Assembly: GCA_916048095.2 (NCBI GenBank)
Contig: OU696571.1
Coordinates: 8,196,501 to 8,260,500, forward strand
Source: Sacculina carcini
Lineage: Eukaryota; Arthropoda; Thecostraca; Sacculinidae
Reading direction: 5' to 3'
DNA: 64,000 bases
The notes beneath the pieces are model-generated. The model worked only from the letters and a program-made list of their open reading frames with translations. It ran no database searches and was not told the DNA's origin. The stretch's first letter is position 1, and each line of letters begins with the position of its first letter. The position numbers and the translations under genes were made by a program. Positions 1-10,985 of the stretch are shown here, piece after piece.

Positions 1-225
1 GTCTGGAAGATATCAAGTGCACGAATATTCTGGACAGAATCGGCGTAATTGATATCGGCCGGTAGTTTGCAACATCAGCTGAATTGGTTCCTTTTGGTAT
101 GGGCGTGATATTCGCAACCCGCCAACATGATGGAAACGAACCAGTCTTCATCAAGCGCCTGAAAAGAGCACTGAGCTTCGGAGCTAGAGTATCTGCCGTG
201 TTCTTGAAAAATAGCGGAAACATAT

Positions 226-1482
226 TCAGAGGGCTGTTCCTCCGTGGGCATCAAGGTCTTTCATGAGATTCGCCACTTGTTTTGATCGGAAGGCAATGCC
301 TTTGATTTTCGGGGCGAGGACAGATGAATCGTCAGACGGAATGGACCCTTGACATTGCTTGGTATTGAAGTAATCCATAAGCAACTCTGCCTTCTCTGTT
401 GGGTTGCTTTTGAGCTCACCGTTTGCTGAAAATAAAGAAGGGACAGACAGGTCATGTCCAAACACTGACGATTTCAACGTTGACCACCATTTGTGGGCGT
501 CATTGGCAGATGTTAGCTTTTCAGCAAGTTTCTTTGAGTGACGTGTTTCCGCTTGTGAATACACATGCTCAGCATGCCGGCTGGCCTCAGTGTAGACATT
601 CCATGTATCGGCTGAGCGTGATTGAAGCCACTTGTGGTAAGCCTCCTGCTTGGATTCACGTGCGCTGCGACATTCGTTGGTGAACCAGGCTTTTTCGTCA
701 GAGCGAAAACGTAGGTTTTTAGTAGGCACTCTCTGAGACACACTCTGAGACACTCTCTGAGGGATGACATCGGTAATGTATTTGTTCAATGCATCGATGG
801 GGCATTCCTTCTGCTGCAGATTTGAAACTTTAATTGCTTTCAATTCATCATTCACCTTCACCCAGTCAACATTGTTCTTCATGTGCACGAGCCTTGAAAT
901 CGTGTAAGGAGAAACCTTCTGTCTCAATGTCAACTTCACGGACAGGGACGAGTTATCTGAATGTCCTATTGGACCTTCCACGTTTACACTCACGATATCT
1001 GAGACGTCTGTCATAACCAAGTCCAAACAGTAACCCGCTTGATGTGTGGGACCGGACACCATTTGGGAGCAGCCAGAACTGTTGCAGAAATCATATACTG
1101 CTCTACCATGAGCGTCTGTAGGAGATGTCGACAAGAGCCACTCACGGTGAAGGGCGTTCATGTCTCCCACAAATACAAACGCTGACTTGGTGTCCTTCTC
1201 CTGAATTGTTGACATGGCTGACAAGAGACATTCGTAGATAGAGTCGTTAATGTCTGGATTTCGATAGGCTCCAAAGATGTAAAAATTCATCAAGGCGGTG
1301 TTGACACGCAGCAGCTTAACTTCATGATAAGTGCAGTCGTGCGCTGTAATTCGCGTTGCTGAAAAGCCTTTGCGTACGTACACTGCCATGCCACGCCGCC
1401 TGTTTTTTGAGTCACGTTTGATTAGCAATTGCTTACTGAAACCTGGCATCAAGAGCTCAGATTGGTTCCGATAATCGGACAC
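226..1482 (-). pseudogene. CR1-like LINE endonuclease (EEP) region
   Basis: A 418-residue frame covers most of an apurinic/apyrimidinic-type endonuclease plus the linker to the RT. Recognisable pieces are RRRGMAVYVRKGF, the metal-binding region FVFVGDMNALHREW, LDLVMTDV, and the C-terminal catalytic GHSDNSSL (relatives have SDHS here, so the usual His is Asn). The linker contains KAWFTNECR and HKWWSTLKSSVFG, both conserved in CR1-type ORF2. Upstream it is separated from the 2A part only by a TGA codon. Downstream the matching sequence continues in another frame (LNMFPLFFKNTADTL at about 180-250) to base 1. Confidence 0.8.
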
Positions 1483-1494
1483 AAGCGTTTCGGC

Positions 1495-2112
1495 TCAGAT
1501 AACGATGTCCTTGGAGCGACTGGCTGCTGTCAAATCTCTGATGTTCTTATACAAGCCTCTGATGTTGGCGAAAAGTATATTTGAAAATCGTTTTTGTGGT
1601 CGAGCTGGACCGGGATTCATTTCAACATCGCCACACATCATCAGCAGAAACGACAAATCCACGGTGTGGGAAGGCACACATACAACGCAAAGCAAACATA
1701 CAAATAAACACATAATGCATGATGCATGCGAGCACAAAAGCACAACACATAACACATGCATACGAAATGTCACAACAAAAAACAAGCATACAACACACAC
1801 AATACAAAGCAAACATACACACAAATACACACACAACAAGAAAAACACTAGAAAACACATGTGAGAACAATTTATTGAGAGCTCATTGTTAAACACATAT
1901 CGCAAGGCAAAATGTCCAATGGGCGACAACAAAGACAGAGTATGAGAGCAACACAGAATTAGTTGGCACCTCAGTGCGAGGAAAGAGCTGGGCGCTGACG
2001 GAAAACGGGAAAACCGGCCGTTAGCCGTCGGGGCGGGGCTACAATTTTCAGCCCGCCACATCAACAAAACAAACATGAGGCAGAAAATAATACATATATC
2101 CATGAACAGCAC
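1495..2112 (-). CDS. LINE ORF N-terminal part with hydrophobic leader and 2A peptide
   Basis: This 205-residue frame has three parts. Residues about 80-155 are strongly hydrophobic and cysteine-rich, encoded by a GT/CA-rich stretch. Residues about 160-168 read GDVEMNPGP, an exact match to the D-V/I-E-x-N-P-G-P consensus of 2A recoding peptides, where the ribosome skips the last Gly-Pro bond and releases the upstream chain. The nuclease domain starts about 12 residues later. Published CR1-type LINEs of sea urchins and other invertebrates carry 2A peptides in this position, some behind signal-like leaders. The true start codon is uncertain, because the first Met at 2112 may lie upstream of the real one. 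A TGA ends the frame where relatives continue into ETLVS. Confidence 0.7.
   Translation of the reverse strand: MLFMDICIIFCLMFVLLMWRAENCSPAPTANGRFSRFPSAPSSFLALRCQLILCCSHTLSLLSPIGHFALRYVFNNELSINCSHMCFLVFFLLCVYLCVCLLCIVCVVCLFFVVTFRMHVLCVVLLCSHASCIMCLFVCLLCVVCVPSHTVDLSFLLMMCGDVEMNPGPARPQKRFSNILFANIRGLYKNIRDLTAASRSKDIVI
1606..1632 (-). other. 2A ribosome-skipping motif GDVEMNPGP
   Basis: The nine codons give GDVEMNPGP, preceded by LSFLLMMC. All residues required by the 2A consensus (D, E, N, P, G, P) are present. Skipping would release the hydrophobic leader peptide from the nuclease/RT protein. The function is known for the motif and inferred for this copy. Confidence 0.85.
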
Positions 2113-2227
2113 TTATATTTATAGTCAAAGTTAAATTAAATAATATACAAACTGAACTGAAAAGTGACTAAACTAATTGTGTATATTCTATAAAACTATG
2201 AGCTTGTACTTGTATTTTATCGATTCC
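2113..2227. other. AT-rich spacer, nothing recognised
   Basis: Short AT-rich stretch between the CR1-like LINE and the LINE fragment that begins near 2228. No open frame or repeat was seen. Confidence 0.5.
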
Positions 2228-2521
2228 TTAAATTGTATCATTTTATGTTAATAGTGTTTGTTATATTGTATTATGTTGTATTATTGTATAATGTGGCTGT
2301 TAAATTGCATTGTTAGTGACACAAAACACATCCGTTCTGCCCGGTGCACGAAGCTTGTTTTCTGAGGCCGTTTGCTTGTGTTTTTACTGTTGTGGGCGTG
2401 AAGAATATTTTGAAATCAGTTAAACGAACGCGTTGCTGACTGGATACCATTCCTATAAGTCACATATATAACTGCACTGCTTTTGATGAAATGATATTTA
2501 TATATACAAACACTATTAATG
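2228..2521 (+). mobile_element. L2/CR1-type LINE fragment, left piece (split by gypsy)
   Basis: This matches, in reverse, the LINE at 45842-46232. Both show the run from a TAAATTGTATCAT-like start through the region encoding SLDPIPISHIYSCIAFDEMM and IYTNIIN. The piece stops at the 4-base duplication AATG (2518-2521) next to the gypsy LTR and resumes at 12284. It corresponds to the pre-palm part of a reverse transcriptase. No intact frame remains. Confidence 0.75.
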
Positions 2522-2772
2522 TGTGGCCAGTGACCCCGCTCGTCGTATATTTATATGGATATATGGCAGCGGCCAGTGTGTTGGCTATCCACACTGACGT
2601 CACTGCGTGTATGAGTGTGTGTGTGTGATATTGTTTGTATGCCTGTGTGCATGTGCGTGTGTGTGAGTGTCACTGGACACAAGTTGCGTTGTACGTTCGT
2701 TCACCATTCACTGTGTAATACATTCATTCGCTCATCAACCACGCCAGTGTTTGCATGCGCCGTGCTGCTACA
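2522..2772 (+). repeat. 5' LTR of gypsy element 1
   Basis: Starts TGTGGCCAGTG and ends GTGCTGCTACA, 251 bases. It contains a TGACGTCA octamer (2595-2602), an alternating GT-rich tract and a TGTAATACATT region. It matches the split 3' LTR at 6880-6952 plus 12104-12279. Confidence 0.9.
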
Positions 2773-2774
2773 AG

Positions 2775-2787
2775 TGGTGACCCCGAC
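2775..2787 (+). other. Primer-binding site, tRNA-Trp type
   Basis: TGGTGACCCCGAC lies two bases after the LTR. This is the 13-base core of the tRNA-Trp primer site known from Rous sarcoma virus and CsRn1-clade elements. Confidence 0.75.
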
Positions 2788-2846
2788 TTTCTTCGAACAA
2801 ATTTTTCAGTGATCCAAACGAGATTAACTTCTTGTCAACAGCCAAC

Positions 2847-3654
2847 ATGCCGGATGAAAAAGCCGATGTTTTTGCGCTCCAGTTCGCGTTGAATTGCCAG
2901 CTTTCGATGAGATCGACATTGACACATGGCTGTTAATGTGCGACAATCTGCTGGAAGACGGAGGCATTTCTACGCAGACAACAAAGTTCCGCAAATTGCT
3001 CGCGAAACTGCCACCGTGTCAATTCCGACTTGTAAAAGACATTGCGTCTCAGTCGCCTCTTGCTTCAGACTGCTACGATCTTCTGCGGCGCAGATTGAGG
3101 AGCAGACTACAGCTCACCTCTGCGGAGCGCTTCAGACGATTCGAGAGCCTTCCAAGACTGCTCGGCTCAAGAAAACCATCACAGTTGCTTGAGGATATTG
3201 CCATTCTTTATCCAGACGACACGGACCATCAAATTATTCGTGAGGTTTTCCTGTGCAGAATGCCAGATAATCTGCAGTTGCTCTGCCGCGACTGGCTCAA
3301 CAGTGATTGCCTCCGGGATGTCGCCCTACGCGCTGATACTTACCATCAACCAGCTCTGCCGACCCTCCCTGTGGTAGCGCATGTGACTCCGAATGACAGC
3401 GAGATCGACGTAGACCACACAGCTAATGCGGTGAGATTTCGTAGCAGCGGACGTAAGGCAACTGTACAATCACCAGGGCCACAACGGAGGCAAAGTCCCT
3501 CACGCCACAAGTCATCGCAGCCAACCGCCTTCACTGACCGGTGGTGCCGCCTGCATCGTAAGTTCGGCCCCGCAGCCCGCAAGTGTCTCGGGTTCTGTAC
3601 GTTCACAAGTGACTTCAAAACGTTTCCGGGGAACGAGCCGAGCAGCCGACGGTA
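2847..3654 (+). pseudogene. gag region of gypsy element 1 (fossil)
   Basis: Gag-type region upstream of pol. Near its end it shows RWCRLHRKFGPAARKCLGFC, fitting the C-x2-H-x9-C-x3-C zinc-binding pattern characteristic of CsRn1-clade gag rather than the usual CCHC knuckle. The rest is a helical, arginine-rich gag-like sequence with no other clear motif. Part of a broken element. Confidence 0.7.
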
Positions 3655-6600
3655 ATGGCGACGTCTGGCTGCAGCAATCGTGAGTGCCATCTCTTGTATG
3701 TCACTGATCTCACGGGTCGAAGATATCTCGTTGACAGCGGCTCTGAAGTCTCCTTGCTACCTGCAGACCGAGACAACCGCTGTGTTCTACACCGACCAAG
3801 ACTCCGCGCTGCCAACGGTTCCATAATACCTGTGTACGAGGTCGGCCGCGACCTGAACGTGGATCTCGGCCTGGGTCGGTCATACTCGTTTAAATTTATT
3901 GTAGCAGCAGTGCCCACACCGATTCTCGGCGCAGATTTCTTACGTGGGTTCGGACTGCTGGTAGATATGCGCAGTCACCGGCTAACCGATAGCGCGACAT
4001 TTCTGTCAACTGTCAGTTACATACACAAACATGACAGTCATCCTCTGCTTGCACATGTTCGATCTGATGATCAGAAGGAAGGCGACGGCAAGTTATTCTG
4101 TGACATATGCTTTTCGAGTGTCTTCAAGCAGCTGTCGACTCTCCCGTCCGGATTCCCCACCGTCACAATTCCAGGAGTTGAGCACCGAATAATAACTCGC
4201 GGAAATCCGGTACACGCCCGACCACGTCGCCTCATGCCGGCAAAATTGACAGCAGCGAAGAAAGAGCTGGAATATCTGGTCAGTCAGGGTATTGTCGTGC
4301 CATCTTCATCTCCGTGGTCCAGCCCGATCCACCTAGTTGACAAAAACGGTGGAAGGTCCTACCGAATGGTGGGGTGCTATGAGCGTCTCAACGCACTCAC
4401 TGTTCCGGATCGGTACCCGGTACCTCACCTACAGACCTTTGCAGATCGGCTGTGTGGAGCAACAATCTTCAGCACTGTCGACCTCGCACGGGCGTTCTCT
4501 CAAATTCCTGTGTACGGACCGGACCAGAAGAAGACAGCGATCACAACCCCGTTCGGTCTGTTTGAATACCGACGCATGCCATTTGGCTTGTCCAACGCTG
4601 CGCAGACGTTTCAGCGACTGATGGATTCAGTGCTTCGCGGTATGTCCAATGTTTACGTGTACATTGACGACATCCTGATCTACTCACCGGATGCTGAGCA
4701 TCACCGTCGCGACCTTTACGAGCTGTTCCGCCGCCTCCAAAAAGCTGGCCTGGTCATCAAACCAGAAAAATGTGTTTTGGTAGGTCTGAGGTGCGCTTTC
4801 TCGGCCTGAAAGTTTCCGCCGGCGGCATCGATCCCCTTCCGGACAAAGTGGCCGATCTTGTCGTTGTACATCCACCAGGAAACGTTCATGAGTGTAAACG
4901 CTATTTGGGTATGATCAATCATTTCCATCGACTTATACCAGGCCTTGCAGCGCTGGTACAGCCACTCCATGACGTGTGCAGTTCCGGTCAGCGCACTTTT
5001 CACTGGACGGAGGCTCAAAACTCTGCTTTTGAGCCGAGCAAACGGGCGCTAGCCCACGCATCTCGTCTAGCGTTTCCTTGGAACGATACCCCGACCAGAG
5101 TGGTGGCCGATGCGTCTGATACAGTTGTGGGAGCGGTGATATTGCAGAAGCAACGTGGAGTGTGGGTTCCTCTAGCATACCACTCACGGAAGCTTCAGGG
5201 TGCCCAACTTCGCTGGTGTACAGGCGACAAAGAACTCCATTCGCTCTTTAGTACCATAAAACGTTTTCGCCACTTGCTAGAAGGCCGCCCAGGACTTCAA
5301 CTGTGGACTGACCACAAGCCGCTCACATACGCCTTCACCAGTTCATCCGAACGTTCGCCGCGCGTACAGAGACAGCTTGCGTTCATTAGTGAATTTTCGA
5401 CCGACTTACGTCACATCAACGGACTCGACAATGTGGTTTCCGACTGTCTGAGTCGGCCACCGACGACCGACTACAGATAATCTACGCACCATTCGTCCGT
5501 CGTGTACACGGAAGCGCAGCAGAATATGGATTCGTCGCGTTTGGCGAAAGCACAGCAGACCTGTGAAGAAGTGGCGTCTCTGGCAGCATCTCCGTCGCTC
5601 AACACCGTGCGACGTAGCGTTGACGGTGATTCGACGGGCCTCATCGTCAACATTTCGACCGGTGTAGATCGTCCTTTAGTACCAGTGTCCCTGCAACGTG
5701 AGGTGTACGAGCGGTTCCACAACATGCACCATCCCAGCGCCAGAGTGACACGCCGCTTGATCTCAGAAAGATTTGTGTTTTCTCGGCTCTCCTCGAAAGT
5801 TGCCACATGGGCCAAAAGCTGTTTGCATTGTCAGCAGTGCAAAGTCGCGCGGCACCAGCGTACTGCTCTTCGTCGCCCACCTCTGCCTTCCGGTCGATTT
5901 GAAAGTCTCCATGTGGACATTGTAGGCCCTCTACCCGAGGTCAGCGGATACCTGTACATATTCACCGTGATTGATCGGTTCACTCGCTACGCGCAGGCGA
6001 TTCCGATGGTAACAGCGACAGCACCGGAATGCGCTAAAGCTTTGTTGGACTAGGTGGCCAGGTTCGGCATGTGTCTCTCTATCACGTCAGACCGAGGGCG
6101 TCAGTTTGTCTCTGACCTCTGGAAAGATTTGTGGGTGTTTCTTGGAGCACAATTAACCACGTCCTGAGCCTACATACCCCAACAGAACGGTCTGGTTGAG
6201 CGCATGCACCGGCGGCTGAAGGCATCATTGACAGCTGCACTGCAAAATATTATCAATTGGCCATCAGCTCTCCCCGTCGTACTAATGGGAATGCGTTCGT
6301 CGTACAAGCCCGACATAGGAACGTCGTCTGCAGAACTCGTTCTGGGGGAGAAATTCCGGCTTCCAGGTCAATTTTTCACCGAGACTCATCCAGTTCCAGC
6401 GAGTGAGATGGCGCGCCAGTTGGTGAAGTCATTTGCTGACTTAAAGCCTGTCCCGACAGCTTGGCATCGCCGCTATGACGCCCACCGGCCTTTCATCTCA
6501 CCGTCACTGTCAACCGCTTCGCACGTGTTCGTAAGGGTGGACAGCGTTAGAGCTCCGCTATCTCCTCCATACCAAGGACCATATGCGGTGATTCATCGAG

Positions 6601-6854
6601 GGGAGAAGGCGTTTGTGATAAACAATAACGGCAAGGAAGATACGGTTGCAGTGGACCGACTGAAGCCCGCACATTTGGAGCGGAGTGACCAGACTTCACA
6701 GACGCCACTCGCGGCCTCGTCTCCAGCGCCAGTTCATGCTGATTCAACACAGACGCCAGCTCAAACTCCATCGCCAGCGTCAACATCTCCGCCGACTGTC
6801 AGAATCTGGTCCCGGCGCTCCAGACCAGTGCGGCTTCCATATCGCTTCAGGTAG
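3655..6854 (+). pseudogene. pol region of gypsy element 1 (protease, RT, RNase H, integrase; fossil)
   Basis: Domains appear in gypsy order: an aspartic protease with YLVDSGSEVSLLP, an RT with FSTVDLARAFSQIP and the active-site YIDDIL, an RNase H region with VADASDTVVGAVI, and an integrase with CLHCQQCK in its zinc finger, HVDIVGPLP in its core and a GPY-type tail (PYQGPYAVIH). A proline- and serine-rich C-terminal extension ends before the purine tract at 6869-6879. The closest relative in the window is the pol at 15023-18325. The region is broken and would make no complete protein. Confidence 0.85.
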
Positions 6855-6879
6855 TCGGTGCAGGCACCTGTGGGGTAGC

Positions 6880-6952
6880 TGTGGCCAGTGACCCCGCTCG
6901 TCGTATATTTATATGGATATATGGCAGCGGCCGGTGTGTTGGCTATCCACAC
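6880..6952 (+). repeat. 3' LTR of gypsy element 1, left part
   Basis: The first 73 bases match the 5' LTR. It stops at CTATCCACAC (6943-6952), the target duplication of the inserted LINE, and continues at 12104. Confidence 0.9.
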
Positions 6953-8211
6953 CTCTGGCTATCCACGCCAGAGGTGTTCTGTTCTGTCGTGCGCTGGAGG
7001 GTGTTGATAACGATGAAATCTGCGACGGTTTGTCATCCCAGGGTGTCATCCGTGTGGAGCGCATCGTCCGACGGCGTGAGGGTAGCGAGGTGCCAACGCA
7101 CTCTTTCTTCCTCACGTTTGACGGTGCTGTTCTGCCGGATGACATCAAGATCGGTGACATCCGTCAGCGTATACGTGTCCGCCCCTACGTACCCAACCCA
7201 ATGCGATGCTACAGGTGCCAACGTTTCGGGCATACGAGCTCCCGCTGCAACCGTGCTGAGATCTGCGGACGCTGCTCATCCGAACGGCACACCGCTGCTG
7301 AGTGCGACAATGAGTATTTCTGCATCAATTGCAGGAGCAGCGATCATGCGTCCTCGTCGCGTGACTGCCCGGAATGGCCGAAAGAAAAAGAAATTCTGGC
7401 TATCCGCGCTGCCCAGCGCTGCAGTTTCGGCGAGGCGCGTGCTGTATATCGCAGCTCGCATCCGTCGGGCCCGTCCTTTGCCGGCGTCGTCACGAAGTCG
7501 GCTCAGCCTCCACAGTCTGTCGACTCGTTTTTGGAGAAGCTGACTGTTGGAGACTTCTTGAAGCTGGCGGGACGAATGGGCTTGAAGCTGGTCGTACCTG
7601 GGGCTGATAAACATGAGCTTGAACCAACACCGGTTGATCGGCGGCCTGAGGAGGCTGCCGTGTCGCGGTCGCCAACGGCCGCACCCCAGCGGTCCCAGGC
7701 GTCCGCGACCCAGCGGTCCCAGACGGCCGCAACCCAGCGGCCCAAGGCGGCCGCTCCCCAGCAGCCTGAAAAGGCTGCTGAGCGGCGACCTCAGCGGGTC
7801 GCCGATCGGCCGGTCAGCCGGCCGATGGACCGCGCTGGCAAATCGGCAGCGATGCCGGTTAGTCAGGGCGGCAAAAAACCGGCCGCTCAGCAGGCTTCCA
7901 AGCCAGCTGAGCGGTCGTCTCCGAACCGGAGGAAATCCGGAGACTGGACGGTGGTTCAGCACAAGAGCCGCCGTTCGGTCAAGTCAGCCTCGCCGAGGAG
8001 TGACCGGCGAGCATCTCCCGGTCACAAAGCGAGCGCGGTCCCTGCATCTCCGCGCTCGGCGGCTGCTAGCGCACCGCCTTCCGCACACGACGGAGCGACT
8101 CCCACCACTGCCATGGAGGTGGAGAGTTCCTCTAAGCGGAAGCTCTCGGCCTCTCCAAGTGGGTCCCCACCTGACTCGGAGAGAGGACGATCGGCTAAGC
8201 GATGCGATTAG
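6953..8211 (+). pseudogene. LINE ORF1, zinc-knuckle RNA-binding protein (5' truncated)
   Basis: The frame runs in from the LTR without a native start. The element's own part begins near LEGVDNDEICDGL. It includes CYRCQRFGHTSSRC, CGRCSSERHTAAEC and CINCRSSDHASSSRDC, three consecutive CCHC-type knuckles near the middle, followed by PEWPKEKEILAIRA, a signature of I/Jockey-group ORF1. The C-terminal half is a low-complexity alanine-, proline-, arginine- and serine-rich tail with short QRSQ/QRPK repeats. The ORF1 product coats LINE RNA. Full-length relatives have a further 150-250 residues upstream, so this copy is truncated. Confidence 0.85.
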
Positions 8212-8296
8212 GTACCTGTGCTACCTGGTTGTTAGTGTATATGTGCCTTTTTAACGGGAGTATTTATATGTATTTTATTCTATTATATTTATTTTT

Positions 8297-9775
8297 ATGT
8301 CCATTTTACAATGGAATATTAGAGGTATTAGACCGAATTTTAATGATTTACTGCATATTTTACACTCCCGACAACCATCGATTTTAGCAATACAGGAGAC
8401 TAAGCTTTTAACTTCTTCGTATTTTAGTATTCAGGATTTTAATGTTTTTAGATATGATAATCCCAGCTCGACTATAGCCCATGGCGGGGTTATGCTGGCT
8501 GTTCGCACCAGTGTACCCTGTCGCCGCCTGCATATTCAGTCAGATTTGCAGGTGGTTGCGGTTCGGTGCTGGCTCGGTGGTAGGGAGGTGAGTGTGTGCT
8601 CATTGTACCTGCCGCCTGGTCGCCCGTTCCCAAGGGCTGACGTCGAGTTTTTAATCAGTTCACTTTCACCCCCTTTTTATGTGTTAGGCGATTTTAATGC
8701 TCACAGCCCTTTTTGGGGTTGTGATGCATATTGTAGCCGTGGTTTTATTATGGAGGATATTTTAACTGTATTAGACATAGGTATTTTAAACACAGGTACA
8801 TATACGCATTGTACCATGCCATCGGGAAGCATGTCCGCTCTGGACCTCAGTCTGTGCAGTCCCAGTCTGCAGGCATCCACGAGCTGGACCGTTGAGAACA
8901 GTCTGTATGGGAGTGACCACTTCCCTATATGGATCTGTCTCAATGAGGTACCTAGGTTGGGAACACGACCACCGAGATGGAATTTCAAACGAGCTGATTG
9001 GGTCCGCTATGATTGCTTGACACTGGAAGCCATGGGCAACCCCACACTTCGACCCAGCGTCGAAGGTTTTACTGAGGCCATTGTCACCTGTGCCAAACAG
9101 AGCATTCCGCGTACGGCATCGCGTCCCCGGCGGCGTCCTGTTCCTTGGTGGACAGACGCGTGTGCTACGGCGTTGCGAGAGCGACGTCGTTGCTGGGGTC
9201 GCTTCCGGCGCAACAGCACGGTGGCAAACATGATTTGCTTCCGCCACGCTCGCGCAAAAGCTCGATGGACCTTTCGTGAGGCGAAGCGGGCCTCGTGGGT
9301 GTCCTATGTGTCCAGCATTAATCGGCATTGTCCTATATCCACCATATGGGACCGAATAAAGCGCATCTCTGGTAAGTACCGTCCCAATCCACTGCCTTCT
9401 CTGAAGATCAGTGGCGTGGACGTGATTAATCCGGAGCATGTTGCTGACGAAATTGGCCGATATTTAGCGGAGCGCTGTCGTGCAAACGTAGACGACCCTG
9501 ATTTTGCGGCGATCAAACAGCAGTGCGAGAGATCACCCGTTGATTTCTCCACCAGCTGTCAGCTGCCAATCAACAGCGATTTTTCTACATCTGAGCTGAG
9601 AACGGCCTTGCGATCGCTTCGCGATGTGGCCGAAGGCCCTGATGAGGTGCACAACCTCATGCTGAAACGTCTGTCGCCCGCAGTGCTGTCCACCTTGCTG
9701 CAGGTCTTCAATGATCTGTGGATCTGGGATCTATCGCCCGATATCGCTTACCTCCAGTCTCTGCAAACTGTTTGA
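8297..9775 (+). pseudogene. LINE ORF2 part 1: AP-like endonuclease and start of RT
   Basis: ATG at 8297, 86 bases after ORF1. All EEP nuclease landmarks are visible: QWNIRG (Asn), AIQETKL (Glu), YVLGDFNAHSPFWG (Asp/Asn), LDLSLCS and YGSDHFPI (SDH). This enzyme nicks the target DNA to prime reverse transcription. The linker (PRPRRRPVPWWTDAC, REAKRASWVSYVSSI) is typical of I-group ORF2. Around 9730-9745 the sequence jumps from FNDLWI directly to the segment before YRPISLTS. Relatives have about 25 more residues here (ending in PKPGKDP), so a frame-changing deletion separates this part from the RT palm. Confidence 0.85.
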
Positions 9776-10964
9776 GAAAATGGTTTGCAGACGGCTGGTA
9801 TGGTTTCTGGAACGCGGTCGGCTGTTCAATGATGCTCAGTGCGGATTTCGCCAGGGTCGCTCAACGTTAGACCACTTGGTGACCATTGACTCTCGCGTAC
9901 GTGAAAGTTTCACGCGAGGTCACCACGTCGGGGCGATATTCTTTGACATCGAAAAGGCATATGACACCACATGGCGACATGGTATTCTTCGCAAACTGCA
10001 TCGCTGTGGTGTCAGAGGCAACATGGGGAGGTTCGTACACAATTTCCTTTTTCACCGCACATTCTGTGTGCGTGTGGGGAACTCCCTGTCTCGTTCGTTC
10101 GATCAGGCAGAAGGCGTTCCACAGGGTAGTGTGCTCAGCGTGGCCCTTTTTGCCATAATGATCAACGACATTGACGATCATTTGCCTCCCTCGATTGGAC
10201 GGTCTCTATTTGTGGACGACTTCTCCATATGGTGTTCTTCCCGCAGCACTGTTGCTGTCCAGCGTCAACTGCAGCTGGCGGTGAATAAAATAGAGACTTG
10301 GGGAACGCGTAACGGCTTCCGCTTCTCGACGTCCAAAACGGTCGGTGTACACTTCTGCCGCCGTCGAGGTGCCTGCCCTGACATGGAAGTGGAATGGTAC
10401 GGCAGTGCTGTCTCATTCCAACGCACGGTTCGGTTTTTAGGGGTCACATTGGACTCGCGCTTGACCTACACCGACCATATTTCACAGCTGAGAACCACTT
10501 GTCTAAAGGCACTGAATGTGCTGAAGACTCTTTCCCGCATGCGGTATGGAGCAGATCGACAGTCCCTTCTCCTTCTGTACCGCTCGTTAGTCAGGTCGCG
10601 TCTCGATTACGCAAGCATCGTATATAATCTGGCTTCGGAGTCAGCAAAAGGCCGTTTGAATGTCGTACACCACGCAGGGATACGCATTGCCACCGGCGCG
10701 TTTCGCACTTCGCCAATCGTCAGCCTCCTTGTTGAGGCTGATGAGGCTCCGCTGGCGCTCCGTCGTCAAGAGCTGGTCATGCGTTATTCTTGCAAGCTGG
10801 CAAGCACCCATGAAAACCCCGCGTATGACGTGGTATTTTCCCAGCATGTGCCTGAGCAGCAGCACCTTCCAGGACCTCAGTGTTCTGTGCTGTTGTGCAG
10901 CAAAATGAGGGCACTGCTGGAGTCATGCGGGATGGGTGCTAACGACGTCCTCAGACAAGAATAA
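9711..10964 (+). pseudogene. LINE ORF2 part 2: reverse transcriptase
   Basis: Contains the RT palm blocks in order: YRPISLTSSLCKLFEK (read from about 9738), the CGFRQGRSTLDHL block, FFDIEKAYDTTW (motif A), AEGVPQGSVLS (motif B), LFVDDFSIW (motif C, active-site Asp pair) and RFLGVTLDSRLTY (motif E region). The thumb follows with SRLDYASIVYNLA. FVDDF is characteristic of I/Nimb/LOA-type elements. The frame ends at a TAA (10962-10964). The same frame is open again after it into the RNase H. Confidence 0.88.
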
Positions 10965-10985
10965 ACGGCGGAGTCACCCTGGGAA

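Larger units (their letters stand above)
1..2112 (-). mobile_element. CR1-like LINE, 5' half (continues past window start)
   Basis: A non-LTR retrotransposon read right to left. In order it shows a hydrophobic leader, a 2A peptide, an exonuclease-endonuclease-phosphatase (EEP) nuclease and the start of a reverse transcriptase region. The nuclease begins NIRGLYKNIRDL, and the linker before the RT palm contains ITPIPKG and NYRPISIT, typical of the CR1 group. The RT catalytic core lies before base 1. No 5' boundary or target duplication is obvious, and sequence upstream of 2112 is AT-rich without features. The copy is dead: a TGA interrupts the frame near 1493 and the frame shifts near 230. Confidence 0.85.

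Noticed and set aside
7276-7962. Long minus-strand frames opposite LINE ORF1
   Set aside because: Antisense shadows of the GC-rich ORF1 tail.
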